Both the position numbers and the translations under genes were made by a program. Shown here piece after piece: positions 1 through 7,652 of a stretch of 64,000 nt of DNA. The first letter of the stretch is position 1, and every line of letters starts with the position of its first letter. This DNA is from Candidatus Planktophila vernalis (GTDB lineage Bacteria > Actinomycetota > Actinomycetes > Nanopelagicales > Nanopelagicaceae): the NCBI RefSeq assembly GCF_002288185.1, contig NZ_CP016776.1, positions 372,001-436,000 of the forward strand, written 5' to 3'. The notes below the pieces were generated by a model. That model had not been told where the DNA came from. It saw only the letters and a list, made by a program, of their open reading frames with translations, and searched no databases.

Positions 1-916
1 AGACGCAATCAAATGTATCAATGCCGTTTTCAACCCCCACAAAGAGATCTTCTGGTGCGCCAATACCCAATAAGTGTTTTGGTTTGTTTTCCGGCAGCAT
101 CTGATTGACCCAAGAAACGATTGTTCCCAGTGAATCTTTATCTAGCGCCCCACCAATACCAAAGCCATCAAAGGACTGTCCGGATGATTCAAGGCCACCC
201 AAATCCCCGGCAGCTTTCTTACGAAGGTCTTCATATTGAGCCCCTTGGATTACCCCGAAAAGGGCCTGATAGGGCTTGGTAGTTCGCTCATCGGTTAATC
301 GCTTGTGTTCATCTAAACAACGAACGGCCCAGGCCAGAGTTCTATCCATCGCTAACTCTTGATAGCGACGGGTGTTATGCAAAGTCGTGCACTCATCAAA
401 GGCAAAGATGATGTCGGCGCCGATTTCATGTTGGACCTTCATGGAAACTTCAGGGGTGAATCGATGCATCGAGCCATCTATGTGGGATTTAAAAGTCACG
501 CCCTCATCATCCACATGGGCCAGGCGCTCTTTGTTATCTGCAATCACATCATCTCGGCGAAATGTTTGGGCATCCATCGCTAATACTTTTTTAAATCCCA
601 CACCTAGGGATAAAACTTGAAAGCCCCCAGAGTCAGTAATAGTTGGGCCAGGCCAGTTCATAAATTGGGCAAGACCGCCGGCTTCATCTAAGACATCAGA
701 GCCGGGTTGTAGATAGAGGTGGTAGGCATTTGCTAAAAGTGCTTGGGCTCCAAGATCTGCCATTGCCTCTGGAAGAACAGCTTTAACTGTTGCCTTAGTT
801 CCCACTGGGATAAAAGCCGGGGTTTGGATCGCACCGTGGGGAGTGGTGATTGTTCCAACGCGGGCCATAGAACCTTCTTGGCTAGATTTAATCTCAAAGG
901 AGAAACCCGTACTCAC
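1..916 (-). CDS. tgt: Queuine tRNA-ribosyltransferase (5' part, runs off the window)
   Basis: Exchanges guanine at the wobble position of GUN-anticodon tRNAs for the queuosine precursor. The minus-strand reading frame is open from a GTG at 916-914 to base 1, about 305 of the usual 370-400 residues. Visible family motifs are the substrate-pocket DSGGFQV segment, FDECTTLHNT, FGVIQGA and GFGIGGAL. The C-terminal zinc site lies outside the window. The GTG is preceded by AGGAAGG at a good distance, and an earlier in-frame GTG is followed directly by a stop. It is divergent from the MarR gene, with only 63 bp and one palindrome between them. Confidence 0.93.
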   Translation of the reverse strand, partial: MSTGFSFEIKSSQEGSMARVGTITTPHGAIQTPAFIPVGTKATVKAVLPEAMADLGAQALLANAYHLYLQPGSDVLDEAGGLAQFMNWPGPTITDSGGFQVLSLGVGFKKVLAMDAQTFRRDDVIADNKERLAHVDDEGVTFKSHIDGSMHRFTPEVSMKVQHEIGADIIFAFDECTTLHNTRRYQELAMDRTLAWAVRCLDEHKRLTDERTTKPYQALFGVIQGAQYEDLRKKAAGDLGGLESSGQSFDGFGIGGALDKDSLGTIVSWVNQMLPENKPKHLLGIGAPEDLFVGVENGIDTFDCV

Positions 917-943
917 TGGCTCACCTTCCTAGAAATTAAAAGT

Positions 944-959
944 AGTTGAAGCTTCAACT
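944..959. promoter_or_regulatory. 16-bp perfect palindrome, candidate MarR operator
   Basis: The arms AGTTGAAG and CTTCAACT form a perfect dyad between the divergent tgt and MarR genes. It lies at about -36 to -21 of the proposed MarR transcription start (980), where a bound dimer would block RNA polymerase. MarR proteins typically bind 16-20 bp dyads and repress their own genes, so autoregulation is the simplest reading. Binding is inferred. Confidence 0.6.
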
Positions 960-966
960 GTTAGCG

Positions 967-972
967 TAGACT
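967..972 (+). promoter_or_regulatory. -10 element TAGACT, leaderless MarR promoter
   Basis: TAGACT ends 7 nt before the ATG at 980 and there is no Shine-Dalgarno sequence. A transcript starting at the A of the ATG is expected. Confidence 0.55.
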
Positions 973-979
973 GATAACT

Positions 980-1462
980 ATGGCAGACCAAAACGCTACC
1001 GCACCCCAGTGGCTCAATACTGCCGAAATGAAGGCCTGGCGGCGTTACATCATCGCTAGCCGTCGCCTCATTGAGGCGCTAGATAGTGATTTAGATAGCC
1101 ATGATTTATCAATGCCTGATTATGAAATTTTGGCCCAACTCAGTGATGCCCCTGATCGCAGAATGCGAATGAGTGAACTCGCAGACATCGCCTTGCTATC
1201 GCGCTCGCGTTTATCGCATCGAATGAAAGTGATGGAAAAGGCTGGCTGGGTAAAGCGCGAGGCTTGCCCATCAGATAAACGTGGCTACTTTGCAGTGATG
1301 ACTGCCAAGGGCTGGAAAGCGATTGTGGCCGCGGCCCCAGATCATGTGGAGAGTGTGCGCACCAGATTTGTTGATCATTTATCAAAGGCTGACTTAGAAG
1401 TTATATCAACGATATTTGCTCGAGTGGAGGAGTCACTTCGCAAAGATGGAAGTAATGATTAA
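980..1462 (+). CDS. MarR-family transcriptional regulator
   Basis: A 160-residue winged-helix regulator. The central region (RMSELADIALLSRSRLSHRM) is the helix-turn-helix, followed by the wing segment GWVKREACPSDKRGYFAVMT with the DKR signature of MarR proteins. N- and C-terminal helices would form the dimer interface. The gene is monocistronic, ends at a bidirectional terminator and has a perfect palindrome just upstream, suggesting autorepression. The ligand and other targets cannot be read from sequence; divergent tgt could be co-regulated because the palindrome lies between the two genes. Confidence 0.85.
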   Translation: MADQNATAPQWLNTAEMKAWRRYIIASRRLIEALDSDLDSHDLSMPDYEILAQLSDAPDRRMRMSELADIALLSRSRLSHRMKVMEKAGWVKREACPSDKRGYFAVMTAKGWKAIVAAAPDHVESVRTRFVDHLSKADLEVISTIFARVEESLRKDGSND

Positions 1463-1477
1463 ATAATAAAATTGCAT

Positions 1478-1512
1478 AAAAAAACCCGCCACATAAAGTG
1501 GCGGGTTTTTTT
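1478..1512. terminator. Bidirectional rho-independent terminator
   Basis: An 8-bp GC-rich stem (CCCGCCAC/GTGGCGGG, 1485-1492 with 1498-1505) with a 5-nt loop is flanked by seven A on the left and seven T on the right, so it can terminate both the MarR transcript and the convergent lysine-rich gene. Confidence 0.88.
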
Positions 1513-1521
1513 AATTGCTAA

Positions 1522-1905
1522 TTACTTAGCAGCTGCCTTCTTGCGACGGCGCTTCTTTGGAGCAGCTGGAGCAGCTGCCTTCTTCTTACGACGCTTTGGA
1601 GCAGCCTTCTTAGCTGCTGCCTTCTTACGACGCTTTGGAGCAGCCTTCTTAGCTGCTGCCTTCTTGCGGCGCTTCTTTGGAGCAGCCTTCTTAGCTGCTG
1701 CCTTCTTGCGGCGCTTCTTTGGAGCAGCCTTCTTAGCTGCTGCCTTCTTACGACGCTTTGGAGCAGCCTTCTTAGCTGCTGCCTTCTTACGGCGCTTCTT
1801 TGGAGCAGCTGCTGCTGCTGCCTTCTTGCGGCGCTTCTTTGGAGCTGCTGGAGCAGCTGCCTTCTTACGGCGCTTCTTTGGTGCTGCTTTCTTTGCTGCG
1901 GCCAC
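1522..1905 (-). CDS. Histone H1-like Ala/Lys/Arg/Pro repeat protein
   Basis: A 127-residue protein that, apart from the start Met, contains only Ala, Lys, Pro and Arg. It is a run of imperfect 13-14 residue repeats built around AAPKKRRKKAAAKK, with no acidic, aromatic or other hydrophobic residue except Ala. Such tails occur at the C-terminus of actinobacterial HU (HupB) and in bacterial H1-like proteins, where they bind DNA; here the tail stands alone. The start is the GTG at 1905 with GGAGAA six bases upstream. The gene ends in a shared terminator. Long open frames also exist on the other frames of this repeat, but only this one has a ribosome-binding site and a plausible composition. A nucleoid role is inferred. 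Confidence 0.72.
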   Translation of the reverse strand: MAAAKKAAPKKRRKKAAAPAAPKKRRKKAAAAAAPKKRRKKAAAKKAAPKRRKKAAAKKAAPKKRRKKAAAKKAAPKKRRKKAAAKKAAPKRRKKAAAKKAAPKRRKKKAAAPAAPKKRRRKKAAAK

Positions 1906-2130
1906 GTACTTCTCCTATCGGAATGGTTCGGATCCGTCACCCAAACCTTTTCGTGGATAAGCGTGACATCATTTAGGTAAAAATGCCAACATTTTGTGAG
2001 ATTTATTTAGGTGCGTGTCGCAAATTCTTTTTAATTATTTTTTATGCATTTGCGGAAAATTTCACTAAATAATTTATTTGAAATCGAAAAAAATAGAAAA
2101 AATATTAAAAATTACGTATTTTCCCCAAAA
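1906..2130. other. AT-rich intergenic region
   Basis: About 225 bp between the lysine-rich gene's start and the end of the MFS gene; the stretch from about 2010 to 2125 is extremely A+T-rich. It must carry the promoter of the lysine-rich gene, but I cannot pick a convincing -10/-35. No ORF, tRNA or strong terminator is visible. Confidence 0.6.
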
Positions 2131-3423
2131 TCACGATATCTCTCCCTCGCCTTGAGGGTTTGAGCGTGATTTTTCACTTTCAGCGGCCTTTTCGAGGGCA
2201 TTTTTGTCGGTTTTTATGTCGAATTTTCGCAAAATTGGGAAAAAACCGGCCAGTACGGCAACGAAAATGATGCAGATAATTCCGCCAGCAGTGACGGAAA
2301 AAGTTAAGGAAAATGCCGCCGCCATGCCAGCTGCGCGCATTTGTCCAGCCAATGGTCCAAGTGAATATGACAATAATTCGATTCCAGCAAGGCGTCCACG
2401 CAAATTATCGGGAATTGTTTGATTCCACATCGCTGATCTAAACAGGGCACTGACCATGTCTGATGCTCCGGCCAATGCTAGGAAAAGCAGTACCAGGGCT
2501 AGGTAATTTGTGGCACCGGCCAAGGCGATAGCTGCGCCCCAACCAATGGCTGCCCAAATAATTGCGCGGCCATAGAAGCGAACGCTCTTAGTCCACCCAC
2601 TTGTTAGGACAATTGCAACTGAACCAACGGTGCCTGCGGCATAGAGCAAACCAAGTGCCCATGGCGCTCCTAACTGATCTGCCCAAAAAGGAATCAGAGC
2701 TGTCGGCATTGCAAAAAACATTGCAGCAAGATCAATCAGATAAGTTCCCAACAAATCCTTGCGGGCAAAGGAGTATCTGATTCCCTCCATAAGCCCTGCC
2801 AGGGATGGCTTTTCAGCCTCATGTGAGGCAGGGATACTGCTCATCATGGATAGCAAAATGAGTGAGATAACAAAGGTTGCAATGTCTGCGGCATATCCCA
2901 CGGCTACTGAATACGTTGAAATTAAAACGCCTCCAATTGCTGGCCCAACGATGACTCCTGCCTGCCATCGAAGACTCATCAACGCAGAAGCTGCTGCCAT
3001 GTCTTCATGATCGACAAGTCGGGGCAGGGCTGCTGTCATCGCCGGTTGTCGAAGGCCACTGACGGCTGCAAATAAACCTGCAACTATGTAGATCAAAATA
3101 ATGCTGGGGGAGGAACGCAGGGAGTTGATCAGCAGAATTCCAGTGAAAAATAGGGATAGGAATTCGGTAATCCAGATGAGTTTTTTGCGATCAATTGCAT
3201 CGGCCAGAACTCCGCCATAGAGGCCAAAAACAACGAGTGGAACTATTTCAACCAGTCCACTTATCGCCACAGCCACATAGGAGTTAGTGAGCTCTTTAAT
3301 CTGAAAAGGGACGGCAACATAGGTGATCATCGAGCCGAAGTATGAGATCAGACCCGATGCCCAAAGGTTGCGAAAGTCGGCTGATTTACGCAGTGGAGAT
3401 AGGTCTATCGCGTATTTAGCCAT
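2131..3423 (-). CDS. MFS transporter, EntS-like exporter family
   Basis: About 430 residues with the many hydrophobic segments of a 12-helix major facilitator protein. The loop GGVLADAIDRKKLIW after helix 2 is the MFS motif A (GxxxDxxxRK). The overall sequence resembles the MFS_3 (enterobactin exporter-like) group; the substrate is unknown. I start it at the ATG at 3423, 10 bp after the panB stop; an upstream ATG at 3495 would overlap panB by 62 bp. It appears to be the second gene of a panB operon. Function in pantothenate export would be speculation. Confidence 0.78.
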   Translation of the reverse strand: MAKYAIDLSPLRKSADFRNLWASGLISYFGSMITYVAVPFQIKELTNSYVAVAISGLVEIVPLVVFGLYGGVLADAIDRKKLIWITEFLSLFFTGILLINSLRSSPSIILIYIVAGLFAAVSGLRQPAMTAALPRLVDHEDMAAASALMSLRWQAGVIVGPAIGGVLISTYSVAVGYAADIATFVISLILLSMMSSIPASHEAEKPSLAGLMEGIRYSFARKDLLGTYLIDLAAMFFAMPTALIPFWADQLGAPWALGLLYAAGTVGSVAIVLTSGWTKSVRFYGRAIIWAAIGWGAAIALAGATNYLALVLLFLALAGASDMVSALFRSAMWNQTIPDNLRGRLAGIELLSYSLGPLAGQMRAAGMAAAFSLTFSVTAGGIICIIFVAVLAGFFPILRKFDIKTDKNALEKAAESEKSRSNPQGEGEIS

Positions 3424-3433
3424 GAGGCTGAGA

Positions 3434-4246
3434 TTAGTTGAAAGTGTGTTCTGCTGCTGGAAATTGACCAGCTTTAACATCTGCAGCAAATTCACTGGCC
3501 GCAGCCAACATCTCAGAGCGCATATTTCTATAGGCCTTAGCCAACTTAGGTGGATTCTTTGTAATACCCATCATGTCTGTCCAGACCAAAACCTGGGCAT
3601 CGCAATCAACCCCAGCCCCAATCCCAATCGTTGGGATTTTCAAGGCTGCAGTAATTTTCGCCGCTAATTCAGCTGGCACTAACTCTAAGACAATGGCAAA
3701 AGCGCCAGCTTTTTCAAGGGCAAGTGCTGCTTGCACAATTGCCTCACCATCGGTGCGACCTTGGACTCGATAACCACTCAATAAATGCACGGCTTGTGGT
3801 GTTAAACCAACATGGCCCATGACTGGAATTCCAGAGGCCACTAGTTTTTCAACGGTTGCAATTTGTGGTCCTTCAATTTTCACGCCCATTGCCCCAGCCT
3901 CTTTGAAAAAGCGAGTGGACGTTGCAAGTGCTTGTTCTGGTGAGGACTCATAGGAACCAAAGGGCAGATCGGCAAGGACTAAAGCGCGCTTAGAAGCTCT
4001 CACAACTGCGCGGGTCAATGGAATTAGCTCATCGACTGTTACAGGAATTGTGTTGCTCTCACCGAGAAAATTGTTTCCAGCGCTATCGCCGACAAGTAAG
4101 ACTGGGATGCCGGCCTCATCAAATATCTCGGCAGTCATCTGCTCATAGGAAGTGAGCATCGCCCATTTTTCACCGCGGCTCTTAGCCGCAGCCAAATCGG
4201 CAATTGTTACGCGTCTATGCAGCGCGCCACCATAAAGGCTTTCCAT
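3434..4246 (-). CDS. panB: 3-methyl-2-oxobutanoate hydroxymethyltransferase
   Basis: First step of pantothenate synthesis: transfers a hydroxymethyl group from methylene-tetrahydrofolate to 2-oxoisovalerate in the cytoplasm. The 270 residues cover the complete TIM-barrel. Recognisable blocks are LLVGDSAGNN (metal/substrate Asp), LADLPFGSYE, GVKIEGP, GIPVMGHVGLTPQ and GIGAGVDCDAQVLV. A strong purine-rich ribosome-binding site (GGAGAGGA) precedes the ATG. It is divergent from nadE and cotranscribed with the MFS gene downstream. panC and panD are not in the window. Confidence 0.96.
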   Translation of the reverse strand: MESLYGGALHRRVTIADLAAAKSRGEKWAMLTSYEQMTAEIFDEAGIPVLLVGDSAGNNFLGESNTIPVTVDELIPLTRAVVRASKRALVLADLPFGSYESSPEQALATSTRFFKEAGAMGVKIEGPQIATVEKLVASGIPVMGHVGLTPQAVHLLSGYRVQGRTDGEAIVQAALALEKAGAFAIVLELVPAELAAKITAALKIPTIGIGAGVDCDAQVLVWTDMMGITKNPPKLAKAYRNMRSEMLAAASEFAADVKAGQFPAAEHTFN

Positions 4247-4284
4247 TTACTGTCCTCTCCTCGAGGCTGCGATAGGCAGTCCCC

Positions 4285-4316
4285 GGGTACAGGCACAAGG
4301 GTACCCCCGTTACACT
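4285..4316 (+). promoter_or_regulatory. nadE promoter with upstream inverted repeat
   Basis: TACACT (4311-4316) ends 6 nt before the nadE ATG, as in a leaderless promoter. Just upstream, GGGTAC (4285-4290) and GTACCC (4301-4306) form an inverted repeat across the -26 to -38 region that could be an operator. No regulator is identified. Confidence 0.5.
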
Positions 4317-4322
4317 TGAAAA

Positions 4323-5972
4323 ATGAAGTTGCGCGTGGCGCTAGCCCAAATCAACCCAACGGTTGGTGACCTTGCGGGCAATGCCGAGCTCATCGCGCAA
4401 ACAGTAAAAAAGGCCCAAGAACAAAGCGCCAATCTGATCGTATTTCCAGAAATGATTGTGACTGGATATCCAGTTGAGGATTTAGCGCTTCGTCCATCTT
4501 TTCAAGCAGCCAGCATCAAAGCTATTGAAGAGATCGCTGCTTCAATCACAGGTGATGTGGTGGCAGTTGTTGGCTACCTGGATAAAGGCCCTAAAAACTG
4601 CGTTGCAGTTATTCATGATGGAAAAATCAAGGCCAGATATGTAAAGCGCCATCTGCCTAATTACGGCGTCTTTGATGAGTTTAGAAACTTTGTAGCAGGA
4701 GATGAATCCCTTGTTGTTCGAATCCATGGGGTAGATGTCGCCGTGGCAATCTGTGAGGATATTTGGCATTCACTGGATTCGATTAGCGCAAGAACTCCAG
4801 GTTTATTAGTCGTTCCCAACGGCTCACCCTTTGAGAGAAACAAAGATGATGTTCGACTAGCTCTTGTGCAAAAGCGGGCCAAGGAAATTGGTGCACCCGT
4901 TGCATACGTCAACATGACAGGTGGCCAGGATGATTTAGTCTTTGATGGCGACACAATTGTTGTCGGCAAAGATGCAAGCCTGCTTGCAAGAACTGCCCAG
5001 TTTGATGATGAGTTAATAGTCATTGACATAGATTGCATCGAAGGATCCTCAAAGCCAGATGTTGTTATCTCACAAGAGCCTGCAGTGCATTCAGATTCAC
5101 TCAATTCTTCAATTGCAACGCCTCTTTCAGATGAGGCAGAGATGTGGGCGGGCCTTGTTATGGGGCTTCGCGATTACGTTGGCAAGAATGGCTTTAAATC
5201 TGTAGTCCTTGGTTTATCTGGTGGCATTGATTCAGCCTTAGTTGCTGCCATTGCAATTGATGCATTAGGTGCAAAGCGCGTTAATGGTGTTGCAATGCCA
5301 AGTAAGTATTCCTCTAGCCACTCAGTTGAAGATGCGCAGGCGCTAGCAGATGCCACAGGCATTCACTTCAGGATTACTCCTATTGCCCCCATGGTTGATG
5401 CCTATATGGGCAATATGGTCCTTAAGGGTTTGGCTGAGGAGAATCTGCAGGCCAGAGTTCGCGGCACAACGTTGATGGGTATTTCAAATCAAGAAGGACA
5501 TCTAGTTTTAGCAACTGGAAATAAGAGCGAACTAGCTGTTGGTTACTCAACTCTTTATGGTGATGCCGTGGGTGGATTTGCGCCGATCAAAGATATTTAT
5601 AAAACAGATGTGTGGGCGCTGGCAACATGGCGAAATGCTCAGGCAGTTGCTGCAGGGCAAACCGCTCCTATTCCACAGCGCTCCATTACTAAAGAGCCAA
5701 GTGCAGAACTTCGCCCAGATCAAAAGGATTCAGATTCATTGCCTGACTATGCACTTCTCGATCAGGTCCTGCGGGCCTACGTTGATGAAGATCATGGATA
5801 TGAGGCCTTACTTGCAGATGGCTTTGATCCTGAGCTAGTGCGCCGAGTTATTTCATTGGTTGATAAGGCTGAATTTAAGCGCCGCCAATATCCACCTGGC
5901 ACCAAGGTTTCAGGCCGCGCATTTGGTAAAGATCGTCGTTTGCCAATGACTTCACGCTGGAATGAGAAGTAG
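4323..5972 (+). CDS. nadE: Glutamine-dependent NAD(+) synthetase
   Basis: Last step of NAD synthesis: amidates nicotinate adenine dinucleotide using ATP and ammonia released from glutamine. The 549-residue protein has an N-terminal nitrilase-type glutaminase domain with the Glu-Lys-Cys triad at about E43, K108 and C144 (in FPEMIVTGYP, VKRHLP, AICEDIWH). A C-terminal synthetase domain carries the pyrophosphatase P-loop SGGIDS at 299-304. This two-domain form is usual in actinobacteria, though shorter than the roughly 680-residue mycobacterial enzyme. The promoter appears leaderless. nadD of the same pathway is 55 kb away in this window. Confidence 0.96.
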   Translation: MKLRVALAQINPTVGDLAGNAELIAQTVKKAQEQSANLIVFPEMIVTGYPVEDLALRPSFQAASIKAIEEIAASITGDVVAVVGYLDKGPKNCVAVIHDGKIKARYVKRHLPNYGVFDEFRNFVAGDESLVVRIHGVDVAVAICEDIWHSLDSISARTPGLLVVPNGSPFERNKDDVRLALVQKRAKEIGAPVAYVNMTGGQDDLVFDGDTIVVGKDASLLARTAQFDDELIVIDIDCIEGSSKPDVVISQEPAVHSDSLNSSIATPLSDEAEMWAGLVMGLRDYVGKNGFKSVVLGLSGGIDSALVAAIAIDALGAKRVNGVAMPSKYSSSHSVEDAQALADATGIHFRITPIAPMVDAYMGNMVLKGLAEENLQARVRGTTLMGISNQEGHLVLATGNKSELAVGYSTLYGDAVGGFAPIKDIYKTDVWALATWRNAQAVAAGQTAPIPQRSITKEPSAELRPDQKDSDSLPDYALLDQVLRAYVDEDHGYEALLADGFDPELVRRVISLVDKAEFKRRQYPPGTKVSGRAFGKDRRLPMTSRWNEK

Positions 5973-5975
5973 TTT

Positions 5976-5992
5976 TTGCAAGTTACTTGCAA
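5976..5992. promoter_or_regulatory. 17-bp inverted repeat upstream of the cys leader promoter
   Basis: TTGCAAG and CTTGCAA are separated by TTA, starting three bases after the nadE stop. The dyad covers about -52 to -36 of the proposed start at 6028. There is no T-run, so it looks more like a transcription-factor site, for example for an activator of sulfur assimilation, than a terminator. The binding factor is unknown. Confidence 0.5.
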
Positions 5993-6015
5993 CTCGCACT
6001 ATTAATCTTTCTCAG

Positions 6016-6021
6016 TAGAAT
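6016..6021 (+). promoter_or_regulatory. -10 element TAGAAT, leaderless promoter of the cysteine leader ORF
   Basis: TAGAAT ends 6 nt before the ATG at 6028; no Shine-Dalgarno sequence is present. The mRNA should begin at or beside the leader start codon. Confidence 0.65.
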
Positions 6022-6027
6022 TAATCT

Positions 6028-6105
6028 ATGAAATCAATCATCAACTGGTTATTCACGCGAAATCGCGTGGTTGATTTCTGCCTCTCTACATCCTGCAGCT
6101 GCTGA
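6028..6105 (+). CDS. Cysteine-rich leader peptide of the cysK-cysE operon
   Basis: A 25-codon ORF whose C-terminus reads RVVDFCLSTSCSC: three Cys codons, two of them (codons 23 and 25) next to the stop. Its start sits 6 nt after a -10 element, so the mRNA should be leaderless. The arrangement matches the leaderless polycysteine ORFs described in mycobacteria as cysteine-responsive attenuators upstream of sulfur genes, and the R-x-V-D-F/L-C pattern resembles small actinobacterial peptides annotated as putative leader peptides. It lies 59 bp before cysK, exactly where such a sensor is expected. The peptide is probably not functional itself; the ribosome's pace through its Cys codons is the signal. 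Confidence 0.82.
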   Translation: MKSIINWLFTRNRVVDFCLSTSCSC

Positions 6106-6160
6106 TTTTTAGCTCGCTTTGCCTGCAGTTTTAAACATCTATTTCAATTTATCTAGGGAG
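6054..6160 (+). promoter_or_regulatory. Candidate cysteine-responsive translational attenuator
   Basis: A hairpin CACGCG/CGCGTG (6054-6059 with 6064-6069) lies inside the leader ORF. CTCTCTA (6082-6088, codons 19-21 of the leader) can pair with TAGGGAG (6154-6160), the cysK Shine-Dalgarno sequence, over 7 bp including one G-U. A ribosome stalled at Cys23 or Cys25 would cover 6082-6088 and free the cysK site; rapid translation and release would let it close. The pairing is read from sequence, the mechanism is inferred. Confidence 0.6.
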
Positions 6161-6164
6161 AATT

Positions 6165-7091
6165 ATGAAGCTTTATAACAGCATCACAGAAATCTTTGGA
6201 AACACACCACTACTTCGCATCAACAAGATCACTGATGGCGCGGCAGGAAATGTTTATGCCAAGTTGGAGTTCTATAACCCAACATCCTCTGTTAAAGATC
6301 GCCTCGGTGTTGCAATGATCGATGCAGCCGAAGCAAGTGGTGAGCTAAAGCCTGGCGGAACAATTGTTGAGGCAACATCTGGAAACACTGGAATTGCAGT
6401 TGCCATGGTTGCTGCAGCTCGTGGATATAAGGCAATCATGACAATGCCTGAATCGGTTTCAAAAGAGCGTCGCAAGCTCATTCGTGCATACGGGGCAGAA
6501 TTAGTACTAACCCCTGCTGCTGAGGGTATGAAGGGCGCAGTTGCTGCTGCAGAAAAGCTTGCAGAATCTGGCGCTGTCTTGGTTCGCCAGTTTGAAAATC
6601 AAGCAGGACCAGAGATTCACTACAAAACAACGGGTGCTGAGATTTGGCGCGACCTTGATGGAAAAGTTGACGCCTTTGTTTCAGGAATTGGTACGGGCGG
6701 AACAATTACTGGCACGGGCCGTTACTTAAAAGAGAAAAACCCTGCAATCAAAGTCTTTGGTGTTGAGCCAGCTGCATCTCCAATTCTCAATGGTGGAGAG
6801 CCAGGACCACACCCAATTCAGGGAATTGGAGCTAACTTCATTCCTAATGTTTTGGATCGAACTGTCTATGACGAGGTCTTAGATGCAACTGCAGCGGATG
6901 CAATTAAATATGCACGCCGTGCTGGAGCAGAAGAAGGATTCCTTGCTGGAATTTCATCAGGTGCAACGCTGTGGGCAGCATCAGAGATTGCTAAGCGACC
7001 AGAGTTTGCAGGCAAGAACATTGTTGTTATCTGTGCTTCAAATGGTGAGCGCTATCTATCAACAGTTCTATACGAGGACTTGGTTGACTAA
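6165..7091 (+). CDS. cysK: Cysteine synthase A (O-acetylserine sulfhydrylase)
   Basis: PLP enzyme that makes cysteine from O-acetylserine and sulfide. The 308 residues are full length for CysK. PLP-binding Lys44 is in NPTSSVKDR, the substrate loop TSGNTG is at 71-76, and the phosphate-binding loop is GIGTGGTITG. The ribosome-binding site AGGGAG is 4 nt before the ATG and is the proposed target of the upstream leader RNA. cysE follows three bases after the stop, so both steps of cysteine synthesis are co-expressed. Confidence 0.96.
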   Translation: MKLYNSITEIFGNTPLLRINKITDGAAGNVYAKLEFYNPTSSVKDRLGVAMIDAAEASGELKPGGTIVEATSGNTGIAVAMVAAARGYKAIMTMPESVSKERRKLIRAYGAELVLTPAAEGMKGAVAAAEKLAESGAVLVRQFENQAGPEIHYKTTGAEIWRDLDGKVDAFVSGIGTGGTITGTGRYLKEKNPAIKVFGVEPAASPILNGGEPGPHPIQGIGANFIPNVLDRTVYDEVLDATAADAIKYARRAGAEEGFLAGISSGATLWAASEIAKRPEFAGKNIVVICASNGERYLSTVLYEDLVD

Positions 7092-7094
7092 TTA

Positions 7095-7607
7095 ATGGCA
7101 ATTCTAAAGCACATCATTGAAGACCTTGATAACGCGATCAGCCATGATCCGGCTGCGCGAAATCGTTTAGAGGTCGCTTTGGCATACCCAGGTGTGCACG
7201 CGGTTTGGGGACATCGAATTTCGCATGTGCTGTGGAAGAGAAAGTTAAAACTTCTTGCCCGCATTCACTCAAATGCCGTGCGCTTCACGACAGGAATTGA
7301 GATTCATCCGGCAGCAGTTATTGGGCGCAGATTCTTTATTGATCACGGTATGGGTGTAGTTATTGGCGCAACATCAATTGTTGGCGATGATGTCATGCTC
7401 TATCACGATGTAACTCTGGGAGCTCGTGGCATTGAAGATGGAAAGCGTCATCCAACAATTGGAAACAATGTAATTATCGGTGCAGGTGCCCGAGTGCTTG
7501 GAAATGTCACCATCGGTGAGGGATCTCGTATCAGTGCCAACGCTGTCATTACCAAGGATTTAGCCCCAAAAACTGACCTGGATCACGCTGACTTCTTTGT
7601 TATATAA
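7095..7607 (+). CDS. cysE: Serine O-acetyltransferase
   Basis: Makes O-acetylserine from serine and acetyl-CoA. This is the short, 170-residue form with a brief helical N-terminus and a left-handed beta-helix of hexapeptide repeats (from about residue 68). The catalytic His/Asp regions [10 protein letters not shown] and YHDVTLG are intact. It ends in DFFVI; a C-terminal Ile is the residue that docks into the CysK active site in known cysteine synthase complexes, so complex formation with the neighbouring CysK is plausible. It is translated directly behind cysK (3-nt gap). Confidence 0.93.
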   Translation: MAILKHIIEDLDNAISHDPAARNRLEVALAYPGVHAVWGHRISHVLWKRKLKLLARIHSNAVRFTTGIEIHPAAVIGRRFFIDHGMGVVIGATSIVGDDVMLYHDVTLGARGIEDGKRHPTIGNNVIIGAGARVLGNVTIGEGSRISANAVITKDLAPKTDLDHADFFVI

Positions 7608-7652
7608 GGGGAGTTAACATAGCCGTAATCTGCATTTGTAAGAATGCTGCCC

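Noticed and set aside
1530-1900. CRISPR-like or satellite repeat
   Set aside because: The repeats are contiguous, imperfect and in frame with a coding sequence; there are no unique spacers.
1472-1960. Long plus-strand ORF through the lysine-rich locus
   Set aside because: It runs through the terminator and is the shadow of the repeats on the opposite strand, with no ribosome-binding site.
2010-2125. Very AT-rich stretch as a replication origin
   Set aside because: Only one near-match to a DnaA box nearby (in 1950-1965), and no dnaA, dnaN or gyr genes adjacent.
6092-6132. Rho-independent terminator in the cys leader
   Set aside because: CTGCAG copies at 6093-6098 and 6123-6128 could pair and are followed by TTTT, but the stem is only 6 bp with a long loop; translational control fits better.
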